NCBI GenBank assembly: GCA_023213395.1
Contig: CM041465.1
Span: 76,639,741 to 76,703,740, forward strand
DNA length: 64,000 nucleotides
Origin: Cycas panzhihuaensis
Taxonomy: Eukaryota; Cycadophyta
Direction of reading: 5' to 3'
The position numbers and the translations under genes were made by a program. The notes under the pieces are model-generated. The model ran no database searches. It had not been told where the DNA came from and was given only the letters and a program-made list of their open reading frames with translations. Positions 12,639 through 24,175 of the stretch are shown here, in pieces (position 1 is the stretch's first letter; each line of letters starts with the position of its first letter).

Positions 12639-12763
12639 GAAAGGGAGGCAGCTTCACAGGTAGACTAAGGTAGTTAGAGAACTTTAAGAAATTGAGGCAG
12701 GTTAGGCCCCAAGTTATGAAGTAAAAGATGATGAGATTCGCGGGAGAAGGAGGCGATGCAACC

Positions 12764-14930
12764 ATGAAACTTGCCTCCTGGAATATTCGGGGCATAAATG
12801 CCCCGTCAAAATATAGAATGGTTAGAGATTTTCGTGTCACCGATCCGATATCATGTTACTTCAGGAAACTAAATTAGAAGCAGTCAATAGAGAAAATATT
12901 AAGAACAAAGTATGGAGGGGAGCGAATATGATTGCTATGGATGGGCATACGGGTTTAGGCGGTTTAGCCATCATGTGGAACCCCAGAGCCTAGGAGGGAG
13001 AGGCCTGGTTATCTGAGGAACACTTTATATCATGTTGGATGACCAGTAGGAAATCAAACCTTATATGGCTGGTCTCGAATGTGTATGCTCCCCTTATGCA
13101 GGAAGGGAGGAAATGTTTGTAAGATGTGATGTTGGAAGCCCACAAAGATTGAGGGACCTTGGTTGATACCGGAGATTTCAATACGGCCTTGTCTCCAAGA
13201 GAAGAAAGGCCAAGGAGGTTAGATGAAGAGGATGGAGGACCTAGGGGATTTCATGCAGAAAGGGGGGTATGATGGACGTCTTCCTTAGGGTCTAAAGTTT
13301 ATCTAGTCCAATTGAAGGCTGGGAGCTCATCATATTCAGGTCAAACTAGATAGAGTGCTAATAAATTATGCTTGGGCTAGTCAGTATAGCAATATTACTT
13401 TAGAAGCCATGCCAAAAACGATCTCGGATCCTTCCCTGTTGGTGTTGGGGTTTGCCGACAACAAAAGAAATATGGGAGCCCCTTTCTGCTTTGAGCTTAT
13501 GTGGACTAAGGAACCAAGACTTCGTGAGTTGATTAAAGACTGGTAGACGATCCCAGTTGAAGGTTGCGCGATGTTAAGGTTCTCCAAAAAGTTGAACTGT
13601 GTGAAACGTCAGGTTAAAGATTGGAATAAGAGTTCCCATGGGAATATTTTTGGAATAAGAACCGCATCTTAGGGAACTCAAAAATTTGGAGACAAAAACT
13701 AGGAGAAAGGGAGATCTCAATCTTTAGACCAAAGTGAGAGAAGCCTTCTCCTTAAGATAGAAGGAATCCTGTTAAAGGAGGAAATCCACTGGAGGCAAAA
13801 TTCTAGGACCCTATGGCTGGCCGAGGAGGATAGAAATACGAAATTTTTCCATATGATTACGCTGAAACATAGAACCCACAACCAAATTAAGGCTTTGGTG
13901 AACAGGGATGGTAAGGAAATCTCGAATCAGAAAGGTATAAAAGAAGTGGCAGTGGAATACTTCAAGGTTATATTTAATGAACTGTGGTGCCTTGATGTGG
14001 GGGCCAGGAGGGAACTATTAGATCCGATCCCTAAGATTGTAGGAGAAGAGATGAATAGAGTTCTAGAAGCCCCTTTTTCTCAATGGAAGAGGTGAAAAGA
14101 GTTGTTTTCGGTATGAAGAGGGAGAAAGCTCATGGTCCAAATGGCTTCCCTCTTGATTTTCTCCAGGAATATTGGGACATCATAAAGGAAGATCTCTTAA
14201 AGGCCATTACAGAATTTCATGAGAACGGTAAGATTCACGGGGAATGGCAGACTATCTTCTTGGTTCTAATTTTGAAGAAGGGAGATATGAAAAGGATGGA
14301 GGATTTCAGACCCATTAGTCTGTATAATGTGAAGTACAAAATTTTGTCCAAGATCCTGGCTAATAGGCTCAAGAGTATCCCCCCTCTGATCATATCGCCT
14401 AGTGAGGATGGCTTTGTCAAAGGTAGGTAGATTTTGGATGGGATAATTGTGGTCCATGAAACTGTCCATTCGACATCCTAGAAGAAAAAGCATGTGATGG
14501 TAATTAAAATTGACCTTTCCAAGTCCTATGAGAGGGTTTCGTGGGATTGCTTGATAGATCAGATTAGAGCCTTTGGCTTTGGTGATCGTTAGGGGAATTA
14601 GATAAATAGTTGTATTCAAAGCCAAAATTCTGTGATTGTCAACGGTACCTCAACAATTTTTTTCCGTGCTTTAAAGGTTTGAGGCAAGGGATCCCTTGCG
14701 TGCTTGTTCATCATTACGGTTGAATTGATGGGAAGGTCTATGGAGGAGGCAAGGAAAAATGGGAAGATTTCGAGTTTAAAGCCTACTTCGGGGGCGGATA
14801 ATGTTGTTCATCATCATTTTGTGGATGATAATATTTTATTGGGTAGGGCTACTATTGCAGAAGCCAAAGCTATAAAGAACGAGTTTGAAAGGTTTGAGAC
14901 GACGACAAATCATGAGATAAACCTTAACAA
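12764..14930 (+). pseudogene. LINE ORF2, 5' part: endonuclease and reverse transcriptase
   Basis: ORF2 nicks the target and copies the RNA. It starts at 12764 with MKLASWNIRGINAPSK, the first motif of the APE-type endonuclease, whose end is visible near 13440-13505 (LVLGFADNKRN, PFCFELMW). The reverse transcriptase follows: KREKAHGPNGFPLDF at about 14110, DFRPISLYNVKYKILSKILA at about 14302, KIDLSKSYERVSWD near 14505, and the active-site box HHHFVDDNILL at about 14812 (FVDD instead of the usual FADD). There are several frameshifts and stops in the endonuclease. Reading stops at 14930 where copia F is inserted and resumes at 21571. Confidence 0.93.
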
Positions 14931-15471
14931 TGAAAGCAATGGAAATGACACAAGTGCTAGGATCTATTGAAGAATAGGATAGGACATCATAACAAGAAGG
15001 ACAAAGCTTTAAATTAATAGAAATGAAGAGTACATAACATCAAGATAATAGGGAGGAGATTCCTTTACCACTCAACTTATTATGCAAACAAAATAAGGAG
15101 GAGAATTGATCTACAACTCTTCCTACAAGAGAAGCTACAACAACATAACACTGACTACAATACCTTCATGATACAAAACAAGGAAAGTAGAACTCCTTAT
15201 AAAGGAGATTCAGGATCTAGACACGTCATTGATCAAGAATACAAGACAAGTCTGATTAGAACTCTACTTTCCTCAAGGATAAAGATGGTTACAAGAAGAA
15301 CCATCCAAAGTTGACTTTCCACTAAGCACATGTGGAAAACCCACAAAAGACAAAAGACAAAAGACAACTTTCTAATCAAATAAATGATCACTTTAGCATA
15401 AAGGCCTGAAGTGACAAAAATACTAATGTCCATGGTCAAGACGTAATGCTTAGGACATGAAGGTTTTAGCA
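14931..15471 (-). repeat. 3' LTR of copia F (541 bp)
   Basis: Pairs with 21023-21565. On the plus strand it begins TGAAAGCAATGGAAATGAC and ends GGTTTTAGCA, so the TG...CA ends are kept. It contains the shared block AAGAGTACATAACATCAAGA. A polypyrimidine run follows on the plus strand. Confidence 0.93.
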
Positions 15472-15480
15472 CCCCCTCCT
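15472..15480 (-). other. polypurine tract of copia F
   Basis: On the minus strand AGGAGGGGG lies directly before the LTR start (TGCTAAAACC), the priming site for plus-strand DNA synthesis. Confidence 0.8.
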
Positions 15481-15499
15481 GAATGGATATAGCATTAAG

Positions 15500-17610
15500 T
15501 CAAATGTCGAGGCCGTTTCTAAAATGCTCAAACTTTTCTTTGCCAAAGTTGGTGAAGATGTCGACTTTGATCGATTGAAATCTACCAGAAGGTTGATCCA
15601 GATGTACCTCCTTAGTTGAATCACTAATGACGTTGTGGACATTCATTTGGGACGATGGCCACTTGCATTGTGCAACTAAGGCCATTACATCATCCATGGC
15701 ACCAACCTACCACTTATCATCTATACGAGCCTCCTTAAAAGTGGAAGGCTCATAAATACGAAGCATTTTAGCCATAAGTGCATAGTTTATAGTGGTTGGT
15801 TGCCATATTTTGGATGGATGCTTGTCTTCAACAATCTGCGAATCTGCAATAACTGATATACCAATTAAGCAACTTCTTCATCGATGTTACTTTATGGTCA
15901 TGTGATGGAGGTGATTGTTGAACCTCTGAAGAAGAAGGACTCAGTGAAGGAACTAAGGAAGATGAAGAGGAAGAAGAAGCAACAGGTGTTGATGAAGGAC
16001 AAGGTATTGAAGAAGTTAAGGGAACAGATTCCTCAACAATTGCTTTGCCTTTGTCAAGAGAGGAAGGGATTGAACTCGATCTCCCGATTGTCTTCTGCAA
16101 AGATGACGTCTCATGAAATGTGCATCTTTTTACTAATTGGATCAAACAAACGATATGCTTTGCTGCCAGGAGCATATCTTACAAAGATGCATTTAAGACT
16201 TTTGTCATCAAATTTTCATCTTTGCTCTTGGGGAACATTCATATAGGTCATGCATCCAAATGTACGTAAGTGACTGACCGTTGGTTTCTGGCCAGTCCAG
16301 GCCTCCTCGGGTGTCATGCTCAAAAGTGTTGAAGTAGAGCTACGGTTTAACAAATACGCGGTAGTGATAAGTGCTTCTGCCCAATATGCCAAAGAGAGAC
16401 CTTTCGCATGCATCATAACTTTTGCTCTATTGACCAAGGTTCTATTCATACATTCTACCACACCATTTTGTTGCGATATATGGAGGTAAAATTGGTGTTT
16501 TATGTCATTCTGAACACAAAATTGATTGAAGTCCTTGGATGTATACTCACTACCATTATCAGATCTGAGTATCTTGATTTGCATGTCTATTTCATTTTCT
16601 ACAACAAGTTTAAATTGCTTAAACTTGTTCAATGCTTCTGACTTGTGCTTAAGAAAATAAACCCACACCTTATGTGAGTAATCATCAATCAAAGTCATGA
16701 AGAATGACGATCCTCCATAAAACTGAGTGGTCATGGGACCAAAAATGTCATAATGAATAAGTTGCAACAATTGTTGTGCTCTCTAGGCCTTACCTTTCTG
16801 AAAAGGTTCACGATGTTACTTCTCCATAAGGCATGATTCGTAAAGGCAATTACCCCCTAAGATTTTGGGTAAAAGTCATAAACCATATTCTACCTGAACA
16901 TTTGTCTTATGCTATCCAAATTAAGATGTCCAAGTCATTTATGCTATAACTGTGTCTTATTTATAGAATGGGAGACAAACACATGAGATGATCCAAATAT
17001 CGCATATAATTTGTAGAGGCCACGATCTTCATGACCGATTGCAATTATCTAGTCCTCGTGTTCCTAATTATACATTTCCTATCTTTAAACAACATACCCA
17101 TATGTTATTTGTCAAGCTGACTAACAAAGAGTAAATTCTTGTGCATTCCAAGAACTAAGAAAACATTGTCGCTAGAAATGTAGAATGTTGATCAAGATGC
17201 AATTTGACCTACACCTGATATTTCAACAATGGCATTATCCCCAAATGTCATTGTTTCTCCTTGCGTTCTCTAAAATTTGATAATATTTCTGCATCGTCTG
17301 TCATGTGGCGTGATGCACAAGAGTCAATGATCCATGTGTTATCATTGGATCGCTTGTGTGCAAAAAAAAAGTTATATCACTTAGATCATGTTGAGTTGTG
17401 TGGCCTTGAAAGCCACTCTGTGTTGTCCTTCTTTGACGACCAGGACGACCACCTCGGAATGTACCTCGAGTTGGTCCTTGAAACTATTGCTGCCATTGAT
17501 TCTGTTGATGTTGATTATCTTGTTGTTGTGGTTGTCGCAAATCACTATGTTGTTTCCTGCATTCAGGATAAATGTGGCAAACTTTGCCACAGTAATAACA
17601 AATGACAGTC
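15500..17610 (-). pseudogene. copia F pol remnant: CCHC, integrase, deleted RT/RNase H
   Basis: Read on the minus strand from 17610. A zinc knuckle CYYCGKVCHIYPEC (about 17570-17610) marks the end of gag. A degraded protease and GAG-pre-integrase zone follows. The integrase core is open at 16216-16770, with first Asp in HYDIFGP, second Asp in LRSDNGSEYTSKDF and Glu in NGVVECMNR. An open piece at 15828-16175 holds a serine/proline-rich linker. Then a single RT motif (PSSQMNVHNVI...EVHLDQPSGR) is followed almost at once by the RNase H tail (DIFTNFGKEKFEHFRNGL) at about 15500-15640. Most of RT and RNase H is therefore missing, so the copy could move only with help and is now dead. Confidence 0.88.
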
Positions 17611-18333
17611 TTTGACTTCACATTAAGACTGTCAAATTTCATTTGAAAATTTTACTTGGGTTGAAATAGCTGCTTCAATTTAAACTTGGCTTAAAAAACA
17701 CTTGATGTGCTTGTCTCATATTGCCGCAAGTAGATTTATTTTTCCCAGAATAACAATGCTCTAACTCATTGAAAGTTAGAATGGATAGTGTGTCATTTCA
17801 TGAAATATCTGAGATGAAGCAGTTATACTCTTTAGGAAGAGCATGAATTGTCGTTATAACTAAATCTTCATTTGAGACCGGTTTACCAAGAGCTGTCAAC
17901 TTGTTACAGATAACTTTAACTGATGACAAATAAACTGTCATTGGAGCAACATACTTCAAACTAAACAATTTAGCTTTCTACAAAACAATTCTTGCATCAT
18001 CTCGACGTTCATACAGAGAAACAATTATATCACAAGCATCTTTAGATGTCAATGCAGATTCAATATTTTGATCGATATTATCACTAACAGACAGATGAAT
18101 AAAAGCAAGTGCGACTTCATCCTTTGCTTTAAAAGAAGCTAATGCAACTAGATCGAGGTAACAAATTTCATGGATTTGTTGGATCTAGAGTTAGTCGGGT
18201 TTGGCGATTACATCAAAACATAACTCCAGAACTCATTCATAATCAACAAATTCTTAACTTGCTTATTTCATGTAAGGCAATTCTCAGCACCTGTTAACTT
18301 GATTGTATTTGCATTAAGCATCTATGTCGCCAT
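17611..18333 (-). pseudogene. copia F gag remnant (UBN2-like)
   Basis: On the minus strand gag appears to start at ATG 18331-18333 (MAT-stop-MLNANTIKLTGAENCLT). The stop at codon 4 shows decay. Later readable pieces include VYLSSVKVICNKLTALGKP and DLVITTIHALPKEYNCF, which fit the copia gag (UBN2) fold that builds the particle. It ends in the zinc knuckle described under pol. Stops and frame changes are scattered through it. Confidence 0.75.
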
Positions 18334-21003
18334 CTTGATTAATGTACCTGATGAAACATGGAGACTCTTGAGTTTACGCCGCTTAAGTTCTACTCAATAT
18401 CCAATGATGATCACAAGACACTCAAAATTGTGGACGGAAGGGAGGGCTTAGCTCGCGAGTTGTCCAACCTGATGACAAGATCAACGTTAGCCAAGTTATG
18501 GGTACTTGAGGCAGAGTAAGAACTTTTTTCGAGCCTCCCCACTTAATATTTTTAATAATTAAAAGTGGGTTAAATTTATGTTGAAATGAATGATTGTAGA
18601 TTTTTTCTGTTGTTGCAAACTTCGTCAAAGAACTTCAAAATTACAATGTAGTTGCATTGAATAACAATTTATGCAACTAAGTACAAAATTTAATCTCAAA
18701 GTGATATATTCAACAGCTATAAACAACAAATTTTAATGCATAAAACAAGCAAATAATGAAACAAGTCATCCACCACGAACACCTGGGATCGAAAAATGAT
18801 TTCTACACACCAGAAAATTGAAGTCTTTATTGATCGTTATTCCTTTTTTGTGTTTGAAGTTGAGTCTCACTGAAATTGGTCACCTTGCAGGGAGCCCAGT
18901 GAGCAAAAGTGTCTTAAATGGTATAATTTTAGGCTTAAAACAAGCCAAATAATGGTGATTAAATCACCAAAATACACTTGCAAAAGATATACAAGATAGT
19001 GTGATTAACACACTTTGTGAAATTCTTAAAAAGATGAAATTTAGAACACTTTGAGCCCAAATTTAATGATCTAAGTCACCTTGCAAGGAGCTTCGCGTCA
19101 TTAAAAACAAGAAAATTCTTACAAAAAAGTCATAAAAATCACTTAAAGATAGTGATTTTAACTTGAAATGCACTTGCAAATTTTTTTATATGTTAGTGTG
19201 ATTTACACACTAAAACAAGTGATAAATGAGGCTTTTTACAAAATGAAATAGAGATTAAAATAAAAATTATAAAGTTCAAAGGAAAAATTAAAAGGTGAAT
19301 ATGCTATGGTATATTCCAATTTTCATTTACCAAAGTTTAAAACTATGTAAGAGGATCAAAATTTCTTCGAATTTAACCATGTGGGCGGCGAACGAGAAAC
19401 CACTATGTAAACTGTGAGTCGAATCTACGAGCACCAGTTGATTTGCAGGGAGTCGCAGAACCACGGAGAAGCCGCATGGCTGCCACGTAGCAACAACTGG
19501 TGCAGGAGCCGCCAGAGGGAGCTGAACATAAATGTGTTACACAAAGATGCAGGTTACACCACACGAGAGCCAGATCTAAGAGTACAACAGTCGTAGAGCC
19601 ACGTAGGGACTAGCCGCCAGAGGTTGCTGAGTGTGGGAGCCGCACAGAAAGATAAGCCACATGAGATGTCACCTGAGGAGGTGTGCTCAGACGGAGCCAC
19701 GTAGGTCACGCATAGAGAAGCATGGACGGAGATAACCAGTTGGGTGTCGCACAAACACACAACCTGGAATAATATTTGGCCGCATTAACAAAGAGAGCAC
19801 CACAAATTTAGTCCACACAGGGGTCACATAGGTGCCACGCAAGACTAGCCACGTAAGTAGAAGCTACAGAGAGAGCCACGTGTGGCCTTTACGTTGGAGC
19901 AAGGAAATAGATTCCAAGCTTTCAAACCAACAACAGAAACCTAGGAGTAAGCTTATTGCCTTGGAGAATGACAATAAGGAGAATTGTCCTCTTTAGCAGC
20001 TTTTGAATTATTAAAATGGCGCTTTTTCGTGCACTCAGATCAATAGCTATCACAAGATTTGTATCTCGAAGAAATGGCATCATTAACCTTTCGACCCTTC
20101 TTCATGTGCATACATTCCTTTTTTCTATGTCTGAGAAACATTGTTTATAGCATCGGGTGCAACAACTCCTTCAGATAATCAAATGGAGGTAAGAGAACGC
20201 GCAGCCAATGTTCTTGCAAGTTTAATGAGAGGAGGCTACATAGATTTTTCTATTTCCTTTTTTTTCAGTCTTACAATGAAAAGCAAAGGAGAGTCACTTG
20301 GATAACCTCCTTTTTCCTCTTTTTTTAATCAAAGAGGAAGTAAGCCTACCATATTTTGGCTTCAAGAGGACTGTTTAACATAAATAGAGGCTCCACAAAA
20401 AGAAATTTAAAACAAAACCTTTTTAATGAAAATAATTTCAAATAAAAAACTTTTGTAAAATTTTTAATCCTCAACAATAACAATGAGGAAAATTTTAGAC
20501 AGCCATTTTTTCTCCTTTGTACTCTCCTTTTTTTTTTAAGCAACAAAATGCAAAATTATAAAAAATCTTGAAATAATTAGTAATTTCAAGAATTCTGCAT
20601 ACATAACACCTTCATACACATGAATGAGGCTCAAAGATCTTCATAAAGCAACAAATATCTCCTCAATAAGAGTTGTTTATACACTAAACTTTGCTAAAGT
20701 TGCAAAGATTCCAACACAACTTCATCTTGTAAAAGAACTAATGAAAATTTGTTCCCAATCATCTGCAAATCTTAATAACAAAAAATCCATTTTTCTTGCT
20801 TACCAATTAGGCTCCAAAACATAAGTATGCAAAACAATTTGCATAAAATTCTTTAAAAATTTTGCAAGCTTAAAGTGCAAAAGTTAGTCAATAACAAAAC
20901 TTGACAAGAAATTGATTCTTGCTCCAGTTGAATTGCCTTCATATGGTGAAGGTCGTCACCAAGCTTGGAGTGCAACAACGTCTTGAATCCGCTGCTTAAG
21001 AAG
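18334..21003 (-). other. long untranslated leader of copia F
   Basis: About 2.7 kb between the primer binding site and gag, with no credible gene. From 19380 to 19900 the composition becomes GC-richer and a short phrase GCCACGTAG/GCCACGTG recurs at least five times (near 19481, 19598, 19696, 19848 and 19876). The rest is A/T-rich with poly(T) and poly(A) runs. The open frames here (for example 20346-20546 minus and 20624-20824 plus) look like chance. Confidence 0.65.
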
Positions 21004-21020
21004 CCATACTCTAATATCAA
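21004..21020 (-). other. primer binding site of copia F
   Basis: Minus strand TTGATATTAGAGTATGG, two bases inside the 5' LTR. It is a decayed form of TGGTATCAGAGC, the usual copia site for initiator-methionine tRNA. Confidence 0.8.
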
Positions 21021-21022
21021 AT

Positions 21023-21565
21023 TGAAAACAATGAAATGACACAGGTGTTAGGATCTGTTGAGGGAACAGGATAGAACATCATAACATGAAGGACAAAGCT
21101 TTAGATTAATGGAAATGAAGAGTACATAACATCAAGATAATAGGGAGGAGATTCCTCTACCACTCAACCTATTATGCAAACAAAGTAGGGAGAAGAATTG
21201 ATCTACACCTCTTCCTACAAGAGAAGCTACAGTAGCATAACACTGACTATAATACCTTGATGATACAAAATAAGGAAAGTAAGACTCCTTATAAAGGAGA
21301 TTCAATGATCAAGATCTAGATACATGTCATTGATCAAGAATACAAAACAAATATGATTAGAACTCTACTTTTCTCAAAGATAAGAATGGTGATAAATGGA
21401 GCCATCCAAAGTTGACTTTCCACTAAGTACATGTGAAAAGGCCACAAAAGACAAAAGACAATTTTATAATCAAATAAATGATCACTTTAGCATAAAGGCC
21501 TAAAGTGACAAAAATACTAATGTCCATGGTCAAGACTTAATGCTTAGTACATGAATGTTTTAACA
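21023..21565 (-). repeat. 5' LTR of copia F (543 bp)
   Basis: Pairs with 14931-15471 over its full length. On the plus strand it begins TGAAAACAATGAAATGAC and ends GTTTTAACA. Confidence 0.93.
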
Positions 21566-21570
21566 AATAA

Positions 21571-23487
21571 GAGCAACATATTTTTCCTGAACACCATGGA
21601 GAAAACCCAAAGAGCTATAAGCAAGATTCTTGAAATGCCATCATGAAGCTCCCCACTCTTTTCCTCGGTATTTCGCTCTTTGTGGGCAGAATGGAGAAGG
21701 ATTTGTGGAACATGATTATTGATAGGGTGCAAAGGAAGCTAGCTGGCTGGAAGGGGGTTCTTCTCAGCCAAGCTGGCAAACTTCAATTACTGGCGGCCTC
21801 TCTTCAGAGCATCCCAACTTATATGATATCGTTGTTCAAATGCCCTGTGAAAGTTATAAATGTTTTAGAATCTATCTAGAAAAGGTTCATATGGTCTAGG
21901 GTAAAGGATAAGGACAGAATTCACTTAGTGGCCTGGGAGAAAGTCTGCCTCCCTAAATGTTAAAAACATTGCTTGCTTTAATAGGGCCTTGGTGGCTAAG
22001 CTGGGCTTGAGATTATTCAGGGAGAAAAAAAGCTTGTGGTGTAAAATTGTGGCCCAGAAATACCTTAGGGATAAGCAATCTCTGAATGATGATCTCTCAG
22101 GCAAGTTAGGCTCTACGATCTTGAGTAGTCTAACCTACACAAGAAAGATGTTTGCGTCAGGAGTTCAATGGTGTCTAGGGGATGGGGAGGTGATTAACTT
22201 TTGGGGGGATGTTTGCATGCATAACACCAAATAAAGAAGAGACCAGTTATTGGGTCCGTCCAAGATACTTATGAATATTTATATGGTAGGAAAGTCAAGG
22301 ATTACTGGATGATCCGCAAGGATTCAAAGAATTTGATGCGCTTTGATGATATCCCCCCTGAAAGAGCCGGTGAAGAGCAAATTAAGGCCCTTAGGTGTGA
22401 ACTTGCCAAAAGCTATATCCCCAGATTCCCCAAGGCAAACTCCCTAGTTTGGCCTCTATCTCCTTCTGGGGAGTATTCAGTGAAATCTGACTATTTGTTC
22501 CTGATCTCAAAAAAAGGAATACCTGAAAACAAGATGTTAGGGGGAGTTTCGAAAATGGGCCTAATCCCTAAGGTCGCCATCTTTTGGTTGTTATGCCTTA
22601 AGAATAAAATGTTAACCTTGGATAATCCAAGGAAAAGAGGATTCTCCATGGTGAACAGATGTATCTTGTGCCGGAAAGAGGAGTCGTTCGTTGATCATAT
22701 CCTGCTGCATTGCTCTTACTCCAAGGAGGTGTGGAAGTTGTTGTGGAACACCTTTGGAGTAGATTGGGTATCCCCTGGTACCATGAAGGATTTAGCTGCC
22801 TCATGGAACTGTCCCTTCAGATGCAGAACTCTAAGGTTTCTGTGGATAACATCATTACCTATGTTGATGTGGACTCTTTAGAAAAAGAGGAATAGGAGAA
22901 TCTTTCAAGAGAACCATATGGATGGATCTAAGTTTTTTGGGTTAACTTTCACAACTCTAAAAGAGGCATTGAAGGAAGAGGAAGAAAACTTTATACCCTT
23001 TGAGGAAAGGAAGATCCTGGAGGAGTGGGGTATCAGGAATTGCAAGATGAACATGAAACCAAAAAGGCAAAGTAGATGGCATCCCCCTCCTGAGGGTTGG
23101 ATCAAAATTAACTTTGATGGTATGGCAAAAGGCAACCCTGGTGAAGCAAGGGGTGGTGGGGTCTACAGAAATGCTGAAGGGAAGGCGATTTGGGCCTTTG
23201 TTGAATATTATGGGTCTCAAACTAATCATTGTGCTAAGTTGGAAGTGATGTATAAAGCCATGTAAATGATATCCTTGGAGGGGCATGATAAAGTGATTTT
23301 GGAAGGGGATTTGTTGAATGCGATAAAATTAATTAGAGGGGAAGCAGATTCAGACTGGAGGTTCAGAGCTATGATAAATGATGCGAGAGAGTCTCCCCAT
23401 AGGAGAGCAAATGTTCAGGTAAGGCATACATACAGGGAAGGAAATGGGGTGGCGAATAGTCTAGCTAACTGGGGGATCCAATTTTAA
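21571..23487 (+). pseudogene. LINE ORF2, 3' part: RT end, zf-RVT, RNase H
   Basis: Continues ORF2 after copia F. The thumb region (KLAGWKGVLLSQAGKLQLL, about 21736-21795) is followed by the open piece 21989-22234. A zf-RVT-like domain in 22309-22881 has WPLSPSGEYSVKS and a C/H cluster (CILCRKEESFVDHILLHC). RNase H of the RVT_3 type is at about 23082-23485, with KINFDGMAKGNPGEARGG, LEGDLLNAIKLI and the last motif GNGVANSLAN. Stops fall at 21877, 22879 and 23262, the last splitting RNase H. The RNase H domain is typical of one clade of plant L1 elements. Confidence 0.92.
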
Positions 23488-23576
23488 AGAAATGAGGCTT
23501 GGAGGGATTTGATACTTGAGAGATTATGGATCTGGTTAGGAAAGATTTGGAGGGTACCAAGTCTTGTAGGTCTCTT

Positions 23577-23724
23577 GAGCTAGCCACTGGGCTTGTCATG
23601 GCAAATAGGCAGTCTTGATTTGTTTAGCTAGCCATTGGGCTTGTTGTGGCAGATAGGCAGTCTTGATTTGTTTAGCTAGCCACTGGGCTTGTCGTGGCAG
23701 GGTTGGTCTAGTAGTTTGTTTAGG
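23577..23724 (+). repeat. three 48-bp tandem repeats in the LINE 3' UTR
   Basis: The unit begins GCTAGCCACTGGGCTTG and ends GATTTGTTTA. Two near-identical copies and a more diverged third run head to tail, with a fourth partial phrase near 23745. It lies about 120 bp before the LINE poly(A). Tandem repeats in this place are common in LINE 3' ends and may affect template recognition (inference). Confidence 0.85.
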
Positions 23725-23851
23725 ATTAGTTATTTGAAGCTAGGTCGTGGGCTTGTCACGATAGATCTAAGTGGCCAACTGGGCAGATTTTGTAAAGGGG
23801 TTGGGGCCTCCTTTTAAATCCCCACATTTATTTAAACCTTACCAAAAAAAA

Positions 23852-23865
23852 ACGAGAATGAAACA
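23852..23865 (+). repeat. 3' target-site duplication of the LINE
   Basis: ACGAGAATGAAACA after the A9 tail; partner of 10832-10845. Confidence 0.75.
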
Positions 23866-24175
23866 ACAAAATAAACCATAGCAAGAAAAAGACAAAAGAA
23901 GGCATAGCACAAAAACCATGTCAAGGCACTACAATTTAAAATTGGGGACTTAATATAGCTATTAAATGGTAAATTGTGAATGCATCAAGGAGAGTTAAGG
24001 ACGCATTGCAAATGGCCCTACATGATTAAAGGAGTTTATAAGAATGGCTCTATACAATTGAGGGAACTAGGAGGGCAATTGTTGCCCAACATGGTCAAAG
24101 GCAATAGACTAAAATCCTACAACAATTAAGGTAGGGAACCATTTGTGGCACAAGCAACTATCAGGTTTACTATAA
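23866..24175 (+). pseudogene. gypsy G1 integrase-tail remnant
   Basis: Resumes G1 after the LINE. A degraded reading near 23995-24100 (DALQMALHDWRSLWEWLYTIEGTRRAIVAQHG, with stops in place of some residues) resembles the helical linker after the integrase core in plant gypsy pol. An LTR-like sequence follows directly. The identification is tentative because only about 100 bp can be read. Confidence 0.45.

Larger units (their letters stand above)
14931..21565 (-). mobile_element. Ty1/copia element F, complete ends, inserted in the LINE
   Basis: Two LTRs (14931-15471 and 21023-21565) flank a minus-strand interior. The 5-bp flanks AACAA (14926-14930) and AATAA (21566-21570) match at 4 of 5 positions, fitting a decayed target duplication. 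The LINE RT reading is broken exactly here: ERFETTTNHEINLN before, EQHIFFLNTMEKTQRA after. PBS and polypurine tract are in place. The interior is about 5.55 kb, with a long leader, gag, integrase and a strongly shortened RT/RNase H. Confidence 0.93.
10846..23851 (+). mobile_element. L1-type LINE, apparently full length, split by copia F
   Basis: A 5' leader (10846 to about 11480), ORF1, ORF2 (endonuclease, RT, zinc-finger, RNase H), a 3' UTR with tandem repeats and a short poly(A) are all present. A 14-bp target duplication flanks the unit. Without the copia insertion at 14931-21565 the element is about 6.4 kb, a normal size for a full-length plant L1. The flanks on both sides look like gypsy G1, so the LINE inserted into G1. 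Both ORFs contain stops and frameshifts, so the copy is dead. Confidence 0.88.

Noticed and set aside
12577-12840. Minus-strand 87-codon ORF in the LINE
   Set aside because: Antisense shadow of the ORF1/ORF2 junction.
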